From: Nostocoides_A vanveenii
GTDB taxonomy: Bacteria; Actinomycetota; Actinomycetes; Actinomycetales; Dermatophilaceae
Direction of reading: 5' to 3'
DNA length: 64,000 bases
Assembly (NCBI RefSeq): GCF_039531165.1
Contig: NZ_BAAAPN010000057.1
Location: forward strand, 243,857 to 307,856
Position 1 is the first letter of the stretch. Every line of letters starts with the position of its first letter. Below the pieces are notes generated by a model, which saw only the letters and a list, made by a program, of their open reading frames with translations, was not told where the DNA came from and ran no database searches. The translations under genes and the position numbers were made by a program. Of the stretch, positions 7,544 through 15,425 are shown one piece after another.

Positions 7544-9101
7544 TCAGCCGTTGCCGCCTTGCCCGCCGCTCGTGCCAGCGCGAATGGCGTTGGTCAGCGG
7601 ATTGACGCCGGCATCGCGTGAGGACAGCGGGGACAGCCCCCACGCCTGCTCGATCGTCGCGAGGATCGAGGTGGTGTCGTACTGCGTGCTGTCCACACCG
7701 GAGTGCTGCATCCGGGCGGAAATCAGTATGGCCGGGATCCGGGTGCCCGGGCCCCAGGCGTCGACCGTTGGCACCGCGACATGGTCGTCCTGGCCGCCGA
7801 ACTCGTCATAGGTCACGACCACGAGCGTGTCCTTGGCCTGCGGGCCCGACATGACGGCCTGGAGCAGATCGACCAGATGGTCGCTGCCGGTGTGTTCGCT
7901 GGCATACCCGGGGTGCTCGTTCTCGGTCCCATAGGGCTTGACGAAACTAACGGCCGGCAGGGTGCCCGCCGCCGCCGCGGAGAAGAACGTCGTCTCGTCC
8001 TGCAGGCGCGCCCGGCCCGGCTGCCCCGGAGCGTAGGCGGCGAAGTAGTTGAACGGCTGGTGGTGGTATTGGAAGGTCGGCCCGGGGTGGCCGGCTTCGG
8101 CGTTGTCCCATCCGCCGCTGAACCACGCCCACGGGATTCCCTTGGCCGACAAGCGATCGCCGATGTTGGGGAAGGCCGCGTCATCGATGAGCGGGATCTT
8201 CGCGCCACTCGCGGCGGCAGGGGGAGAGGACGGCTGGACGGTGTTGACGGCATACGCCCCGCAGGCGGCCACCGGGTCGTTGCGCAGCGGGTCGGCGCAC
8301 GCGCGGGTCAGTTGTCCGTCGACGACGTCCGTCCGGGTCGGCGTGTAGAGGGGGGTACTTCTTGACCATGCCGTTCGCGTCCAGCACAGAGAACTTCGCG
8401 CCCAGGCCGCCGGCCGAGGTGTCGAGCGGAGCCCGGGCCGAGATCAGGAACTGATGGTTGAGGAAGGACCCGCCGAAGGCCGCCTGAAAAAAGCGGTCGG
8501 CGATGACGTAGTTGGGTGCGCCCTTGCTGTGCAGGTATCGATAGATCGGCAGTTGCGTGGTGTCATAGCGACCCATCGTCAGCCCGACCGCATCCGACCC
8601 GGTGACATAGCGATTCTGGCGACCGCCGTTGATCTGGTACTGCTCCTGATAGAAGCGGTGGACGAGATCCTCGGTGCAGCCGCCGGGCAGGCCCTGGCCG
8701 TTCAGCACACCATTGGGGTAGAAAGCCCCCTCCGCCGGGCAGGTCGTGGCTGTCGCAGGGATGATGCTGTCGATGAGGAAGGGCGCATTGGTGAAGGCGC
8801 TCGCCGGCACGCCGTGCGCGGCATCGGTGCAGGTCGCCGCGAGGGGCGCCGGGCTGGTCAGGTTGACATCGTTCTGCAATAGACAGCCGTATGCCCTGCC
8901 GTCCTGCGCGACTTGGCTCACCGCGCCCTCGCCAACCCGGTCCTTGCCGACGGTGCCCCAGCCGGCCAGGAGGTTGTCGAAGCTGTGGTTCTCCTCGTAG
9001 ATCACGACGAGGTTCTTGTAGCCGCCGGGCAGCGGTCCGGTCCGACCGTGGTTGCCGTCGTCCCCCACCGCGGTGGCCGTTGTCAGGGCACTCATCGCCA
9101 A
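7544..9101 (-). pseudogene. Secreted phospholipase C/acid phosphatase-type phosphoesterase, frameshifted
   Basis: Two overlapping frames together encode one phosphoesterase family (PF04185) protein. The N-terminal part shows a signal-peptide-like start and the hallmark VVIYEENHSFDNLL; the C-terminal part has VVVTYDEFGGQDDHV and continues to 7544. Homology moves from one frame to the other at a run of six G at 8350-8355: removing one G joins KKYP to LYTPTRTD and a continuous protein. The start is also odd. The signal peptide extends upstream to about 9140 (TRKTLAVIGTGATVLAMSAL), behind a good GAGGGAGGA site, yet no ATG, GTG or TTG precedes it; the first usable codon is TTG at 9101. The gene may be truly broken or the sequence may hold indel errors. 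Such enzymes cleave phospholipids or phosphate esters outside the cell. Confidence 0.75.
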
Positions 9102-9285
9102 TACCGTGGCGCCGGTGCCGATGACGGCAAGGGTCTTGCGCGTGGATCCTCCCTCGGGAAGCCGCCCGGCCGGTCGCCGGGACGCTTCTCACTCTGGCCC
9201 TCTCGTGGCGAAACCGCGCGGTGAGGAGATGATCGCTTGCCGTCCGGACGGCGGACCTGGGTGGGCAAGGAGGGATCGCCCGGGC

Positions 9286-9294
9286 TGTGGATAA
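9286..9294. other. Single perfect DnaA-box-like 9-mer
   Basis: TGTGGATAA, the complement of the consensus DnaA box TTATCCACA, lies in the gap upstream of the lipoprotein gene at 9392. It is solitary, so it is not an origin; it may be chance or a titration/regulatory site. Confidence 0.3.
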
Positions 9295-9391
9295 GTCGGG
9301 ACTTCCGGATGCGCGAATCGCGATCCGCCCCTAGCTTGTGGCCAGTGGCGGGCCCGCAGGGGGCGCCCGCCCTCAAGCCCGGGAGGCCCGG

Positions 9392-10120
9392 ATGCGCCAT
9401 CACCGCTCGACGAATGTCCCGATTGCCCGTATGCCCGTGCCCCGCCTGCTCGGCGTGCTCGCCGCTTCGACCGCACTCGTCGCGGTGTCGGCCGGGTGCA
9501 CCGGCGGAACGGATGGCGCAGGCGCCACCACCGGCGCCGTCGCCGCGCCGACCGGAAACTCGGCCGCGGCGCCGGTGCCGGCTGCTGCGGCACCCTTACC
9601 GGGGGCGAGCCCGAGCGCACTGGGAAGCACGAGCCCGCCGGCCCCCGCGGCTCTGCCCGCGATCGGGACCCGTCGTGGCTCGGCGATCGACAACGCCACC
9701 GTGGATGTCACGCTCAACTCGGTCGTCGCCGACGGCGCCGTCATGACGGTCACCTGGACCGTGCGCAATGCCGGTCAGCAACCGTGGCGGATCGGTGACT
9801 ACTTCTATGCCGGCTACTACTTCGACTCCACGGTCAAGGCCACCGGCGTGGCTATCGACTATGTGGAGGGCCTAGCCCGGTCCGACGGGCAGGCCGACGG
9901 CGTCTACGTCCTGGACCGGGTGAATGCGCGCCGCTACCTGACCGGCCGTGACAAGGACGCGCGCTGCGCGTGCAGCAGCGGGCTGGGCTTGGCGAATCTC
10001 GAGCCGGGCGGCGAGGCGGTGCTCGAGGCGCAGTACAAGGCCCCGCCGGCCGATGTGACGACCGTCGACGTCGTGATCCCCCGTGTCGGCAGCTTCCGCG
10101 ACGTGCCGGTGACCCGGTGA
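9392..10120 (+). CDS. Secreted lipoprotein of unknown function
   Basis: A 242-residue protein with a signal peptide (LLGVLAASTALVAV) and lipobox VSAGC near residue 32, followed by an Ala/Pro/Ser-rich linker of about 60 residues and a C-terminal beta-rich domain beginning at NATVDVTLNSVVADG. That domain resembles DUF4352-like or other Ig-like extracellular modules, but I cannot assign it. The ATG at 9392 follows GGGAGG. Its TGA overlaps the ATG of the downstream OmpA-like gene, so the two are probably co-expressed at the cell surface. Confidence 0.8.
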   Translation: MRHHRSTNVPIARMPVPRLLGVLAASTALVAVSAGCTGGTDGAGATTGAVAAPTGNSAAAPVPAAAAPLPGASPSALGSTSPPAPAALPAIGTRRGSAIDNATVDVTLNSVVADGAVMTVTWTVRNAGQQPWRIGDYFYAGYYFDSTVKATGVAIDYVEGLARSDGQADGVYVLDRVNARRYLTGRDKDARCACSSGLGLANLEPGGEAVLEAQYKAPPADVTTVDVVIPRVGSFRDVPVTR

Positions 10121-10800
10121 TGCGGGCGCGGCTGCGCACGATCTGGGGAGTGTGCGGGGTCACCTGCGCGGGCAGCACGACTCGTCGTGTGGCCCTGGCC
10201 TTGGTTGCTGTGGTCGTCGGCGGGCTCGGCGAGGTGCTCGTCCTGAACGTCGCGGATGCATCGACGATGCCCGCCGGGTCATCGGCTGTTCCGGTGCGCG
10301 CCGCGCCGGTCGCCGACCCGGTGGGGTCGGGTGCGCGGCAAACTTTCCCCGCTGCGGCGACGCCGGAGATCGCCGAGGTCAGCGATCTTGGCTTCGAGGT
10401 CGCCCGGATCGAGTTCAGCCTGGCCAACCTCGACGGCACGCTGATCGTCACCGACGGCCGGCGGTTCCGGATCGACGCGGACGTGGTCTTCCGCTTCGAC
10501 CGGGCGGACCTGAGCCCGAAGGCCGACGCGCTGATCGCCGATGTTGCCGCCCAGTTGGGTGCGGCGAAGGCTCGCTCGATCCGGGTCGACGGCTACACCG
10601 ACGACACCGGCGACGCCGCCTACAACCTCGGCCTCTCGCGCCGACGGGCGAGCGCCGTCGCCGCTGCCCTGAGCGACCGGCTCGGGCCGAGCGTCGGCAT
10701 GGACGTGACCGGCCACGGCGAGGCCGACCCGGTCGCCGACAACGACATCGAGTCGGGCCGGGCCCGCAACCGCCGCGTCACCGTGACGATCGTGCGCTGA
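10120..10800 (+). CDS. OmpA-family cell-wall-associated protein
   Basis: A 226-residue protein with an N-terminal hydrophobic segment (VALALVAVVVGGLGEVLVL), an unstructured region, and a C-terminal OmpA-like peptidoglycan-binding domain. Visible motifs are VVFRFDRADLSP, RVDGYTDDTGD and NRRVTVTI, with the Asp and Arg expected to bind diaminopimelate. In Gram-positive actinobacteria such proteins link the membrane or exported proteins to peptidoglycan. The ATG overlaps the stop of the upstream lipoprotein gene, implying a joint envelope role. Confidence 0.88.
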   Translation: MRARLRTIWGVCGVTCAGSTTRRVALALVAVVVGGLGEVLVLNVADASTMPAGSSAVPVRAAPVADPVGSGARQTFPAAATPEIAEVSDLGFEVARIEFSLANLDGTLIVTDGRRFRIDADVVFRFDRADLSPKADALIADVAAQLGAAKARSIRVDGYTDDTGDAAYNLGLSRRRASAVAAALSDRLGPSVGMDVTGHGEADPVADNDIESGRARNRRVTVTIVR

Positions 10801-10808
10801 GCTCTGCC

Positions 10809-10995
10809 GTCGGCCTGGCCGCGAGCTGGCCGGTTACTACGTGCGGGGCCGCGCACGTGCGTTCCTTCGGCTGGTCGGCCTGGCCGCGAACTGGCCGGCC
10901 ACCACCTGCGGGGCCGCGCACGCGCGTTCCTTCGGCTGGTCGGCCTGGCCGCGAGCTGGCCGGTCACCACGTGCGGGGCCGCGCACGTGCGTTCC
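10809..10995. repeat. Three tandem copies of a 65-bp unit
   Basis: The unit starts GTCGGCCTGGCCGCGA at 10809, 10874 and 10939, an exact 65-base period; copies differ at a few positions and the last ends near 10995. Each copy contains an internal inverted repeat of ACGTGCG/CGCACGT type around GGGCCG (one arm carries a mismatch in the middle copy). Two imperfect copies of CCCGGCGAGTGCGCCG follow to 11045. The block fills most of the 256-base gap after the OmpA-like gene and could serve as a bidirectional terminator. Confidence 0.85.
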
Positions 10996-11056
10996 CGGCG
11001 AGTGCGCCGCCCTAGCGCCTGCGCGTCCCCGGCGAGTGCGCCGGCATACGGGCCGG

Positions 11057-11611
11057 TTAGGCGAAGTCGACGTCGGCGGCCAGGGCGACGCTCCCGCGCG
11101 CATCGGGGACGCGGGAGAACTCCCAATACAGATTGGTGTAGGCGATGGCCTCGGCCGGCCCGATGGGCGCGCCCCAGCGGCGCAGGTCCTCGGTCGTGTG
11201 CCCATCGGCCACCAGCACGGTGTCGAAGCCGCGGCCGAGCGCGCCGTGCAGCGTCGACCGAATGCAGGCGTCCGTCTGCGCGCCCGTCACCACGACCGTG
11301 CCCACACCCAAATCCGCGAGCACGTCGGACAATTCGGTCGCCTCGAAGGAATCGCCGAACTCCTTGCGCACCACGGCTTCATCCTGCGCTGGCACCAACT
11401 CGGGGACCAACTGCCACCCGTCAGAATCGATGGGCATTCCCTCGTCGGAGTGCTGCACCCACACCACTGGCGACCCGCCCGCACGCGCCCGATCGACAAG
11501 ACCCGCGATCGTCTCGACCACGGCGTCGCGGTCGTGTCCGCCGGCGACGACATCGCGCTGCATGTCGACCACCAGCAAAGCTGTCGCCGTTCGGTCCTCG
11601 AATCTGCTCAT
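11057..11611 (-). CDS. Isochorismatase-family cysteine hydrolase
   Basis: A 184-residue cysteine hydrolase with the expected Asp-Lys-Cys triad: Asp in LLVVDMQRD, Lys in VVRKEFGDSF and Cys in TGAQTDACIR. The family includes nicotinamidases, N-carbamoylsarcosine amidases and isochorismatases; residues are not enough to choose the substrate. The ATG at 11611 (MSRFEDRT) has a GGGAGA site. An upstream in-frame extension to 11692 lacks family similarity and was not used. It stands alone between the tandem repeat and the phosphoesterase gene. Confidence 0.85.
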   Translation of the reverse strand: MSRFEDRTATALLVVDMQRDVVAGGHDRDAVVETIAGLVDRARAGGSPVVWVQHSDEGMPIDSDGWQLVPELVPAQDEAVVRKEFGDSFEATELSDVLADLGVGTVVVTGAQTDACIRSTLHGALGRGFDTVLVADGHTTEDLRRWGAPIGPAEAIAYTNLYWEFSRVPDARGSVALAADVDFA

Positions 11612-11765
11612 CTGCGTCTCCCGTTCTGGCCGTCCATCGCCAACGACCCACCTACCGGCCAGGCTAAACGAGAGGTCCGACACCCCGTCCACGCCGAGGC
11701 CCCACCAGCGAGCGGCGCGTCGATCCGGACGGGGCCGTCGCTCCCGGTCGGCCCGTCAGCCGACA

Positions 11766-12587
11766 TCAGGCGGCGGAGGTCACCCAGGCCTGCCACGGAT
11801 GAGGGACATGTGCCCCATGTCCGGGATCGATGCCGACGATCTCGCCGCCGTCGAAGCTGGTGATCTCATGGCCGCAGTCATGATCCAGACGCGTGCGAGC
11901 CGCGATCGCCTCCGCCGCACGGAAGCACTCGCGCTGCCAGTCGTAGGCCGAGGAGTGGCCGTGGATCTGGCCGAACGGCATTCGCCGCCCGAGCCAGCTG
12001 GGCAGCAACTCCATCGAGGCCGACGCCCACATCGGGCCCGCGGAGGCAGACCGCGAGCCGCCGAGCATGGCACCGCCCCGGAAGATGGAAGTCCGCCCGA
12101 GCGCCCCCATCATGTTGAGCATTTCCGCGGCCCGCACGGCGCTCGCGGGCTGCCCGAGATCCGCCCGCCAGAAGCCCTCGGTCAGACCCGCGTGCGTGAC
12201 CAGCAAGTCCGCGTCCCCGGCCGGCACGACCGTCGCCACGGTCATCAGACCGTCCCCCCACCAGCGGCGCAGGATCGCGATCGTCTCGCCGTCGAGCCGT
12301 TGGTGCCACTTAAAGGTCGGGGCCCGGAGGTATTGCGCCTCGTGGTTGCCGACCAGCTGCACCCAGCCCGGGGCGGCCGCCGTGAGGAACCGGTCGACCA
12401 GCGCGACGACGGCTCGCGAGTCGGGCCCGCGGTGCACCAGGTCGCCGACTTGGACGATGCGCAGGTCCGCCGGGATCGTGCCCGAATCCGGGTCCGCGCC
12501 CAGCCGCGTCAGTTCTGCCCGGAGCGCCTGGTGATGCCCGCCGACGTCGCCGATCACGGCATACCGCAGTGTTAGGTCGGGCGTCAC
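11766..12587 (-). CDS. Calcineurin-like metallophosphoesterase
   Basis: A 273-residue protein with the metallophosphoesterase blocks in order: IGDVGGHH (the first block has Gly-Gly in place of the usual Asp-x-His spacing), VGDLVHRGPDS, VGNHE, VTHAGL and GQIHGHSS. It should bind two metal ions and hydrolyse a phosphomonoester or diester. The GTG start at 12587 overlaps the stop of the upstream CNMP/CBS/DUF294 gene by four bases, so the two are co-translated and may share a nucleotide-signalling role; this is inference. The substrate cannot be told from sequence. Confidence 0.85.
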   Translation of the reverse strand: MTPDLTLRYAVIGDVGGHHQALRAELTRLGADPDSGTIPADLRIVQVGDLVHRGPDSRAVVALVDRFLTAAAPGWVQLVGNHEAQYLRAPTFKWHQRLDGETIAILRRWWGDGLMTVATVVPAGDADLLVTHAGLTEGFWRADLGQPASAVRAAEMLNMMGALGRTSIFRGGAMLGGSRSASAGPMWASASMELLPSWLGRRMPFGQIHGHSSAYDWQRECFRAAEAIAARTRLDHDCGHEITSFDGGEIVGIDPGHGAHVPHPWQAWVTSAA

Positions 12588-14458
12588 CGAGGCTCGCCCG
12601 GCGCCCACTCGGCGGTGTCGGTATAGGCCGCGACGGTCGCGAATCGCTTCTGCGCCTGCGCGATCTCGCGGACCGCCTGAGCGACGATGCTGCGGTCGAT
12701 CGGCGACATGGCGTCGAAGACGAGATCGTCCGAGGGCGTGACCCCCTCGCGCGACTGCATCAGCTGGTAGCGCAGCCGCAGTCGCTGAAGGACCTCGAAG
12801 ACCTCGGCCAACGACGTCGACTGCTCCTGGCTGAGCACGGTCGATCCGCCGGCGTCCAGCAGTCGTTCGCGCGTCGAGAGGGCACTGGAGCCGGCGACCA
12901 GCGCGGCCCATCGAGCGAGATTGACTAGGGGGAGAAGCGCGTGCTCCTTGATGTCATAGGTCCACGAGCGCCGCCACGGCTCGCGAATCAGCAAGGAGCG
13001 CAGCCGGGCCCGCCGTGCGAGCGCGTCGGTGAGCAGGAGCCGCATGGTCAGCGGGTGCTCGCGCAGGTCGCCGACCACGAGGTCCGCCGCGGCGGTCTCG
13101 TCGGCGCCGAAGATCGGCCGCGCGTCCACAAGCAGCGAGGTCATGATGGCGCCATTGCCGGCGACCGGGTCGGCGAGCCACTCCCGCGCCGCGGCCCGCC
13201 ATTGGGCATGCGTGCGGGACAGGAGCGTATGCCGCCCGCTCACCCCGTGCGTGTCCGTCGCCATGCCCGCCGACTGGAGGATGAGGTCGACCCCGGCCAG
13301 GGCCGTCCGATAGCACGCCATGACGTCCTCGGGGGTGCCGTCGGCGAAGGCGACGGCCGAGTCGATGTCGGAGGACAGCACGGCCTCGCGCCGGCCATTG
13401 CTCCCGAGAGCCAGCCAGGTGAAGGCCGACATGGGCAGGTCTGGGTGCCCCGCGAACTCCAACTCCAGCGCTCGCCGGACGAGCCCGTCGAGCAGCGTGG
13501 AGTAGACCCCGATAACCCGCCCGGAGGCAAGGCCGTGCTCCAGCAGCCGGCGCAGGAGATCGGGAAATTGCTCAGCGCAATCGACAAGGTCACCGGGTGT
13601 CGGCGCATGCCGAAGTCGTTGGTGGATCGCGAGATCCGACGCCGTCGGGGTGAGGCTGAAGTCGCCAAGCGTGACTACGCCGACGAGCCGCCCGCTCTCG
13701 TCGGTGACGACGGCCGCGTCCGCGTCGGCTTCGAGCAACGCGAGCAGCGTCTCCGCCGGCGCCTCGGCCGCATCGGCCTGTGGCGTGACCGAGGCGACAA
13801 CGTCCCGTGCCGGTGCGGTGGGCGGCAGGCCCTCGGCGAGGATGCGGCGACGGAGCGACGCGTCGGTGATCGCGGCATACGTGCCCGGTGACGTCTCGAT
13901 CACCGCGCACGTATGCCGATCGCGCGTCATCGCGCGCGCGACCTCGTCCGCGGGGGTTGCCGGGTCAACGACGAGCGGGGCTGCGGTGATCAGATCACTG
14001 ACCCGGCTGTTCGCCGGCAGGGCTACGGCCGGATCGCGCAGGCTGCGGGCCAGGCTCCGGGCCAGGAAGCGCGCGCCGTCCCGAGTGACAAATGCCGCGG
14101 TCGCCTCCTCGCCGGGGATTCGAGCCACGCGCGCGTCGGTGACGGCAACCACGCGCGGGCCGACCGAGCGCTCGGTGAGCATCGCCGAGAAGCCGAAGAC
14201 GCCGCCGCGCCCGAGAAGCTCGTCGGGCTCCTGATCGAGGCGGGTGGCGTCATTCCACATCCCGACCCGACCGTCGAGCACGACATAGACGCACGACGAC
14301 GGATCGGCGAAGGCATCAAGGACGAGGTGGCCGGCGGCATACGACTCGATCGTCGCCTCCGCCGCGAGCCGTTGGCGGACATCGGCATCGACCGACCGGA
14401 AGGGCAGGTAGCTGGCGAGAACGGTGTTCAGGTCGTCGGTGGACTCCACATCACTCAC
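12584..14458 (-). CDS. Cyclic-nucleotide-binding/CBS/DUF294 nucleotidyltransferase-like protein
   Basis: A 624-residue signalling protein. Residues about 10-125 form a cyclic-nucleotide-binding fold (YAAGHLVLDAFADPSSCVYV region and GRGGVFGFSAML), about 150-290 a CBS pair, about 300-440 the DUF294 nucleotidyltransferase-like domain with GSNGRREAVLSSDIDSA (the G-S, Arg and Asp-x-Asp pattern of the polymerase beta superfamily) and about 470-610 the DUF294 C-terminal substrate-binding domain. The architecture is like GlnD-related putative signal transducers. The GTG at 14458 is chosen because the upstream extension has no similarity. It overlaps the phosphoesterase gene downstream. Confidence 0.9.
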   Translation of the reverse strand: MSDVESTDDLNTVLASYLPFRSVDADVRQRLAAEATIESYAAGHLVLDAFADPSSCVYVVLDGRVGMWNDATRLDQEPDELLGRGGVFGFSAMLTERSVGPRVVAVTDARVARIPGEEATAAFVTRDGARFLARSLARSLRDPAVALPANSRVSDLITAAPLVVDPATPADEVARAMTRDRHTCAVIETSPGTYAAITDASLRRRILAEGLPPTAPARDVVASVTPQADAAEAPAETLLALLEADADAAVVTDESGRLVGVVTLGDFSLTPTASDLAIHQRLRHAPTPGDLVDCAEQFPDLLRRLLEHGLASGRVIGVYSTLLDGLVRRALELEFAGHPDLPMSAFTWLALGSNGRREAVLSSDIDSAVAFADGTPEDVMACYRTALAGVDLILQSAGMATDTHGVSGRHTLLSRTHAQWRAAAREWLADPVAGNGAIMTSLLVDARPIFGADETAAADLVVGDLREHPLTMRLLLTDALARRARLRSLLIREPWRRSWTYDIKEHALLPLVNLARWAALVAGSSALSTRERLLDAGGSTVLSQEQSTSLAEVFEVLQRLRLRYQLMQSREGVTPSDDLVFDAMSPIDRSIVAQAVREIAQAQKRFATVAAYTDTAEWAPGEPR

Positions 14459-14544
14459 CCTGCCATGCCGCCGTATGCCGTGTCCTCCCGCTCCCGCGGG
14501 GTCTGCGCCGGGGCCGGGCCAGCGGGGTCCGGCCCCGGTCCGGC

Positions 14545-15408
14545 TCAGCTCGCGACGGTCGGCGGCGCGGGGATCGTGTAGCCCGATGGCGCGACCGTGG
14601 CATCGAGGGCCTTCTTCCACGCTCCGGAGGAGATGTAGTCCTTCAATGCCGCGTTGACCTTACCGACCAAGGCGGTGTCGCCCTTCTTGACGCCGATCCC
14701 GTAGGTCTCGTCGGTGAAGCCCCGGCCGACGACTTTCAGGATGCCCTTGTATTCGGGGGTCGCCGCGAACCCGGCGAGGATCAGATCGTCCGTCGTGACG
14801 GCGTCGACATCACCATTTGCCAGGTCGCGCACGCATTCGGAGAAGCTCGGCACCTCCCGTAGCGTGATCGTGGCCTTGTCGTAGTGCTGCTGAATGTAGG
14901 CCGCCGACGTCGTCCCGGTGACCGAGCATAGAATCCGGCCATCGAGTTGCTCGGGGCGGGTGATCGACTCGTCATTGCGCCGGATGAGCAGGTCCTGATG
15001 GGCGACGAAGTAGGGGCCGGCGAAGTCGACCTTCTGCTTGCGTTCGTCGGTGATCGAGAAGGTCGCGACGACCAGCTGCACCTCGCCGCTCTCGAGGGCG
15101 CTGACCCGGTCGGCCTGAGCGACGGGCACCCACTCCGGATTCAATCCGAGCTTCCCGGCGACATACTTTGCCGTCTCGATGTCGAAACCCGAATAGGTGC
15201 CGCCGCTCTTGAGCGAGACGCCTGGCTCGTCGGTCGCGATCCCGATCTTGATCGTTGCTGTCCCGCTCGGCGCCGGCGTGGTCGAACTCGTCTTGGCAGA
15301 GGAGGACGAGCAAGCCGCAGCAGTCCCGAGAAGGACACCGGCAGCAAGGAGGATGGTGACGCGCCGCCGCGCGACACCGCGGCCCGCTGCCGTCGTCATG
15401 GTTGTCAT
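14545..15408 (-). CDS. Amino-acid ABC transporter substrate-binding lipoprotein
   Basis: A 287-residue family-3 solute-binding protein: signal peptide, lipobox ending TAAACS, Ser/Thr linker, then the binding fold (IKIGIATDEPG, GFDIETAKYVAGKLG, VATFSITDERKQKVDFAGPYF). This resembles GluB-type glutamate/polar amino-acid binders. An AGGAGA site precedes the ATG. No ABC permease or ATPase is next to it, so it is an orphan that would rely on a transporter elsewhere; instead an APC-type amino-acid permease gene lies just upstream on the same strand, 17 bases away, suggesting co-transcription. Confidence 0.9.
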   Translation of the reverse strand: MTTMTTAAGRGVARRRVTILLAAGVLLGTAAACSSSSAKTSSTTPAPSGTATIKIGIATDEPGVSLKSGGTYSGFDIETAKYVAGKLGLNPEWVPVAQADRVSALESGEVQLVVATFSITDERKQKVDFAGPYFVAHQDLLIRRNDESITRPEQLDGRILCSVTGTTSAAYIQQHYDKATITLREVPSFSECVRDLANGDVDAVTTDDLILAGFAATPEYKGILKVVGRGFTDETYGIGVKKGDTALVGKVNAALKDYISSGAWKKALDATVAPSGYTIPAPPTVAS

Positions 15409-15425
15409 GGCGGTTCTCCTCTCGG

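Noticed and set aside
8330..8370. Programmed ribosomal frameshift in the phospholipase gene
   Set aside because: No slippery heptamer with downstream structure was recognised; a simple G-run indel explains the pattern better.
9286..9294. Replication origin at the DnaA box
   Set aside because: Only one box, no AT-rich unwinding region and no dnaA, dnaN or gyr genes nearby.
10809..10995. CRISPR array
   Set aside because: The 65-bp units are contiguous without unique spacers and no cas genes are present. The same applies to the repeats at 35748 and 63918.
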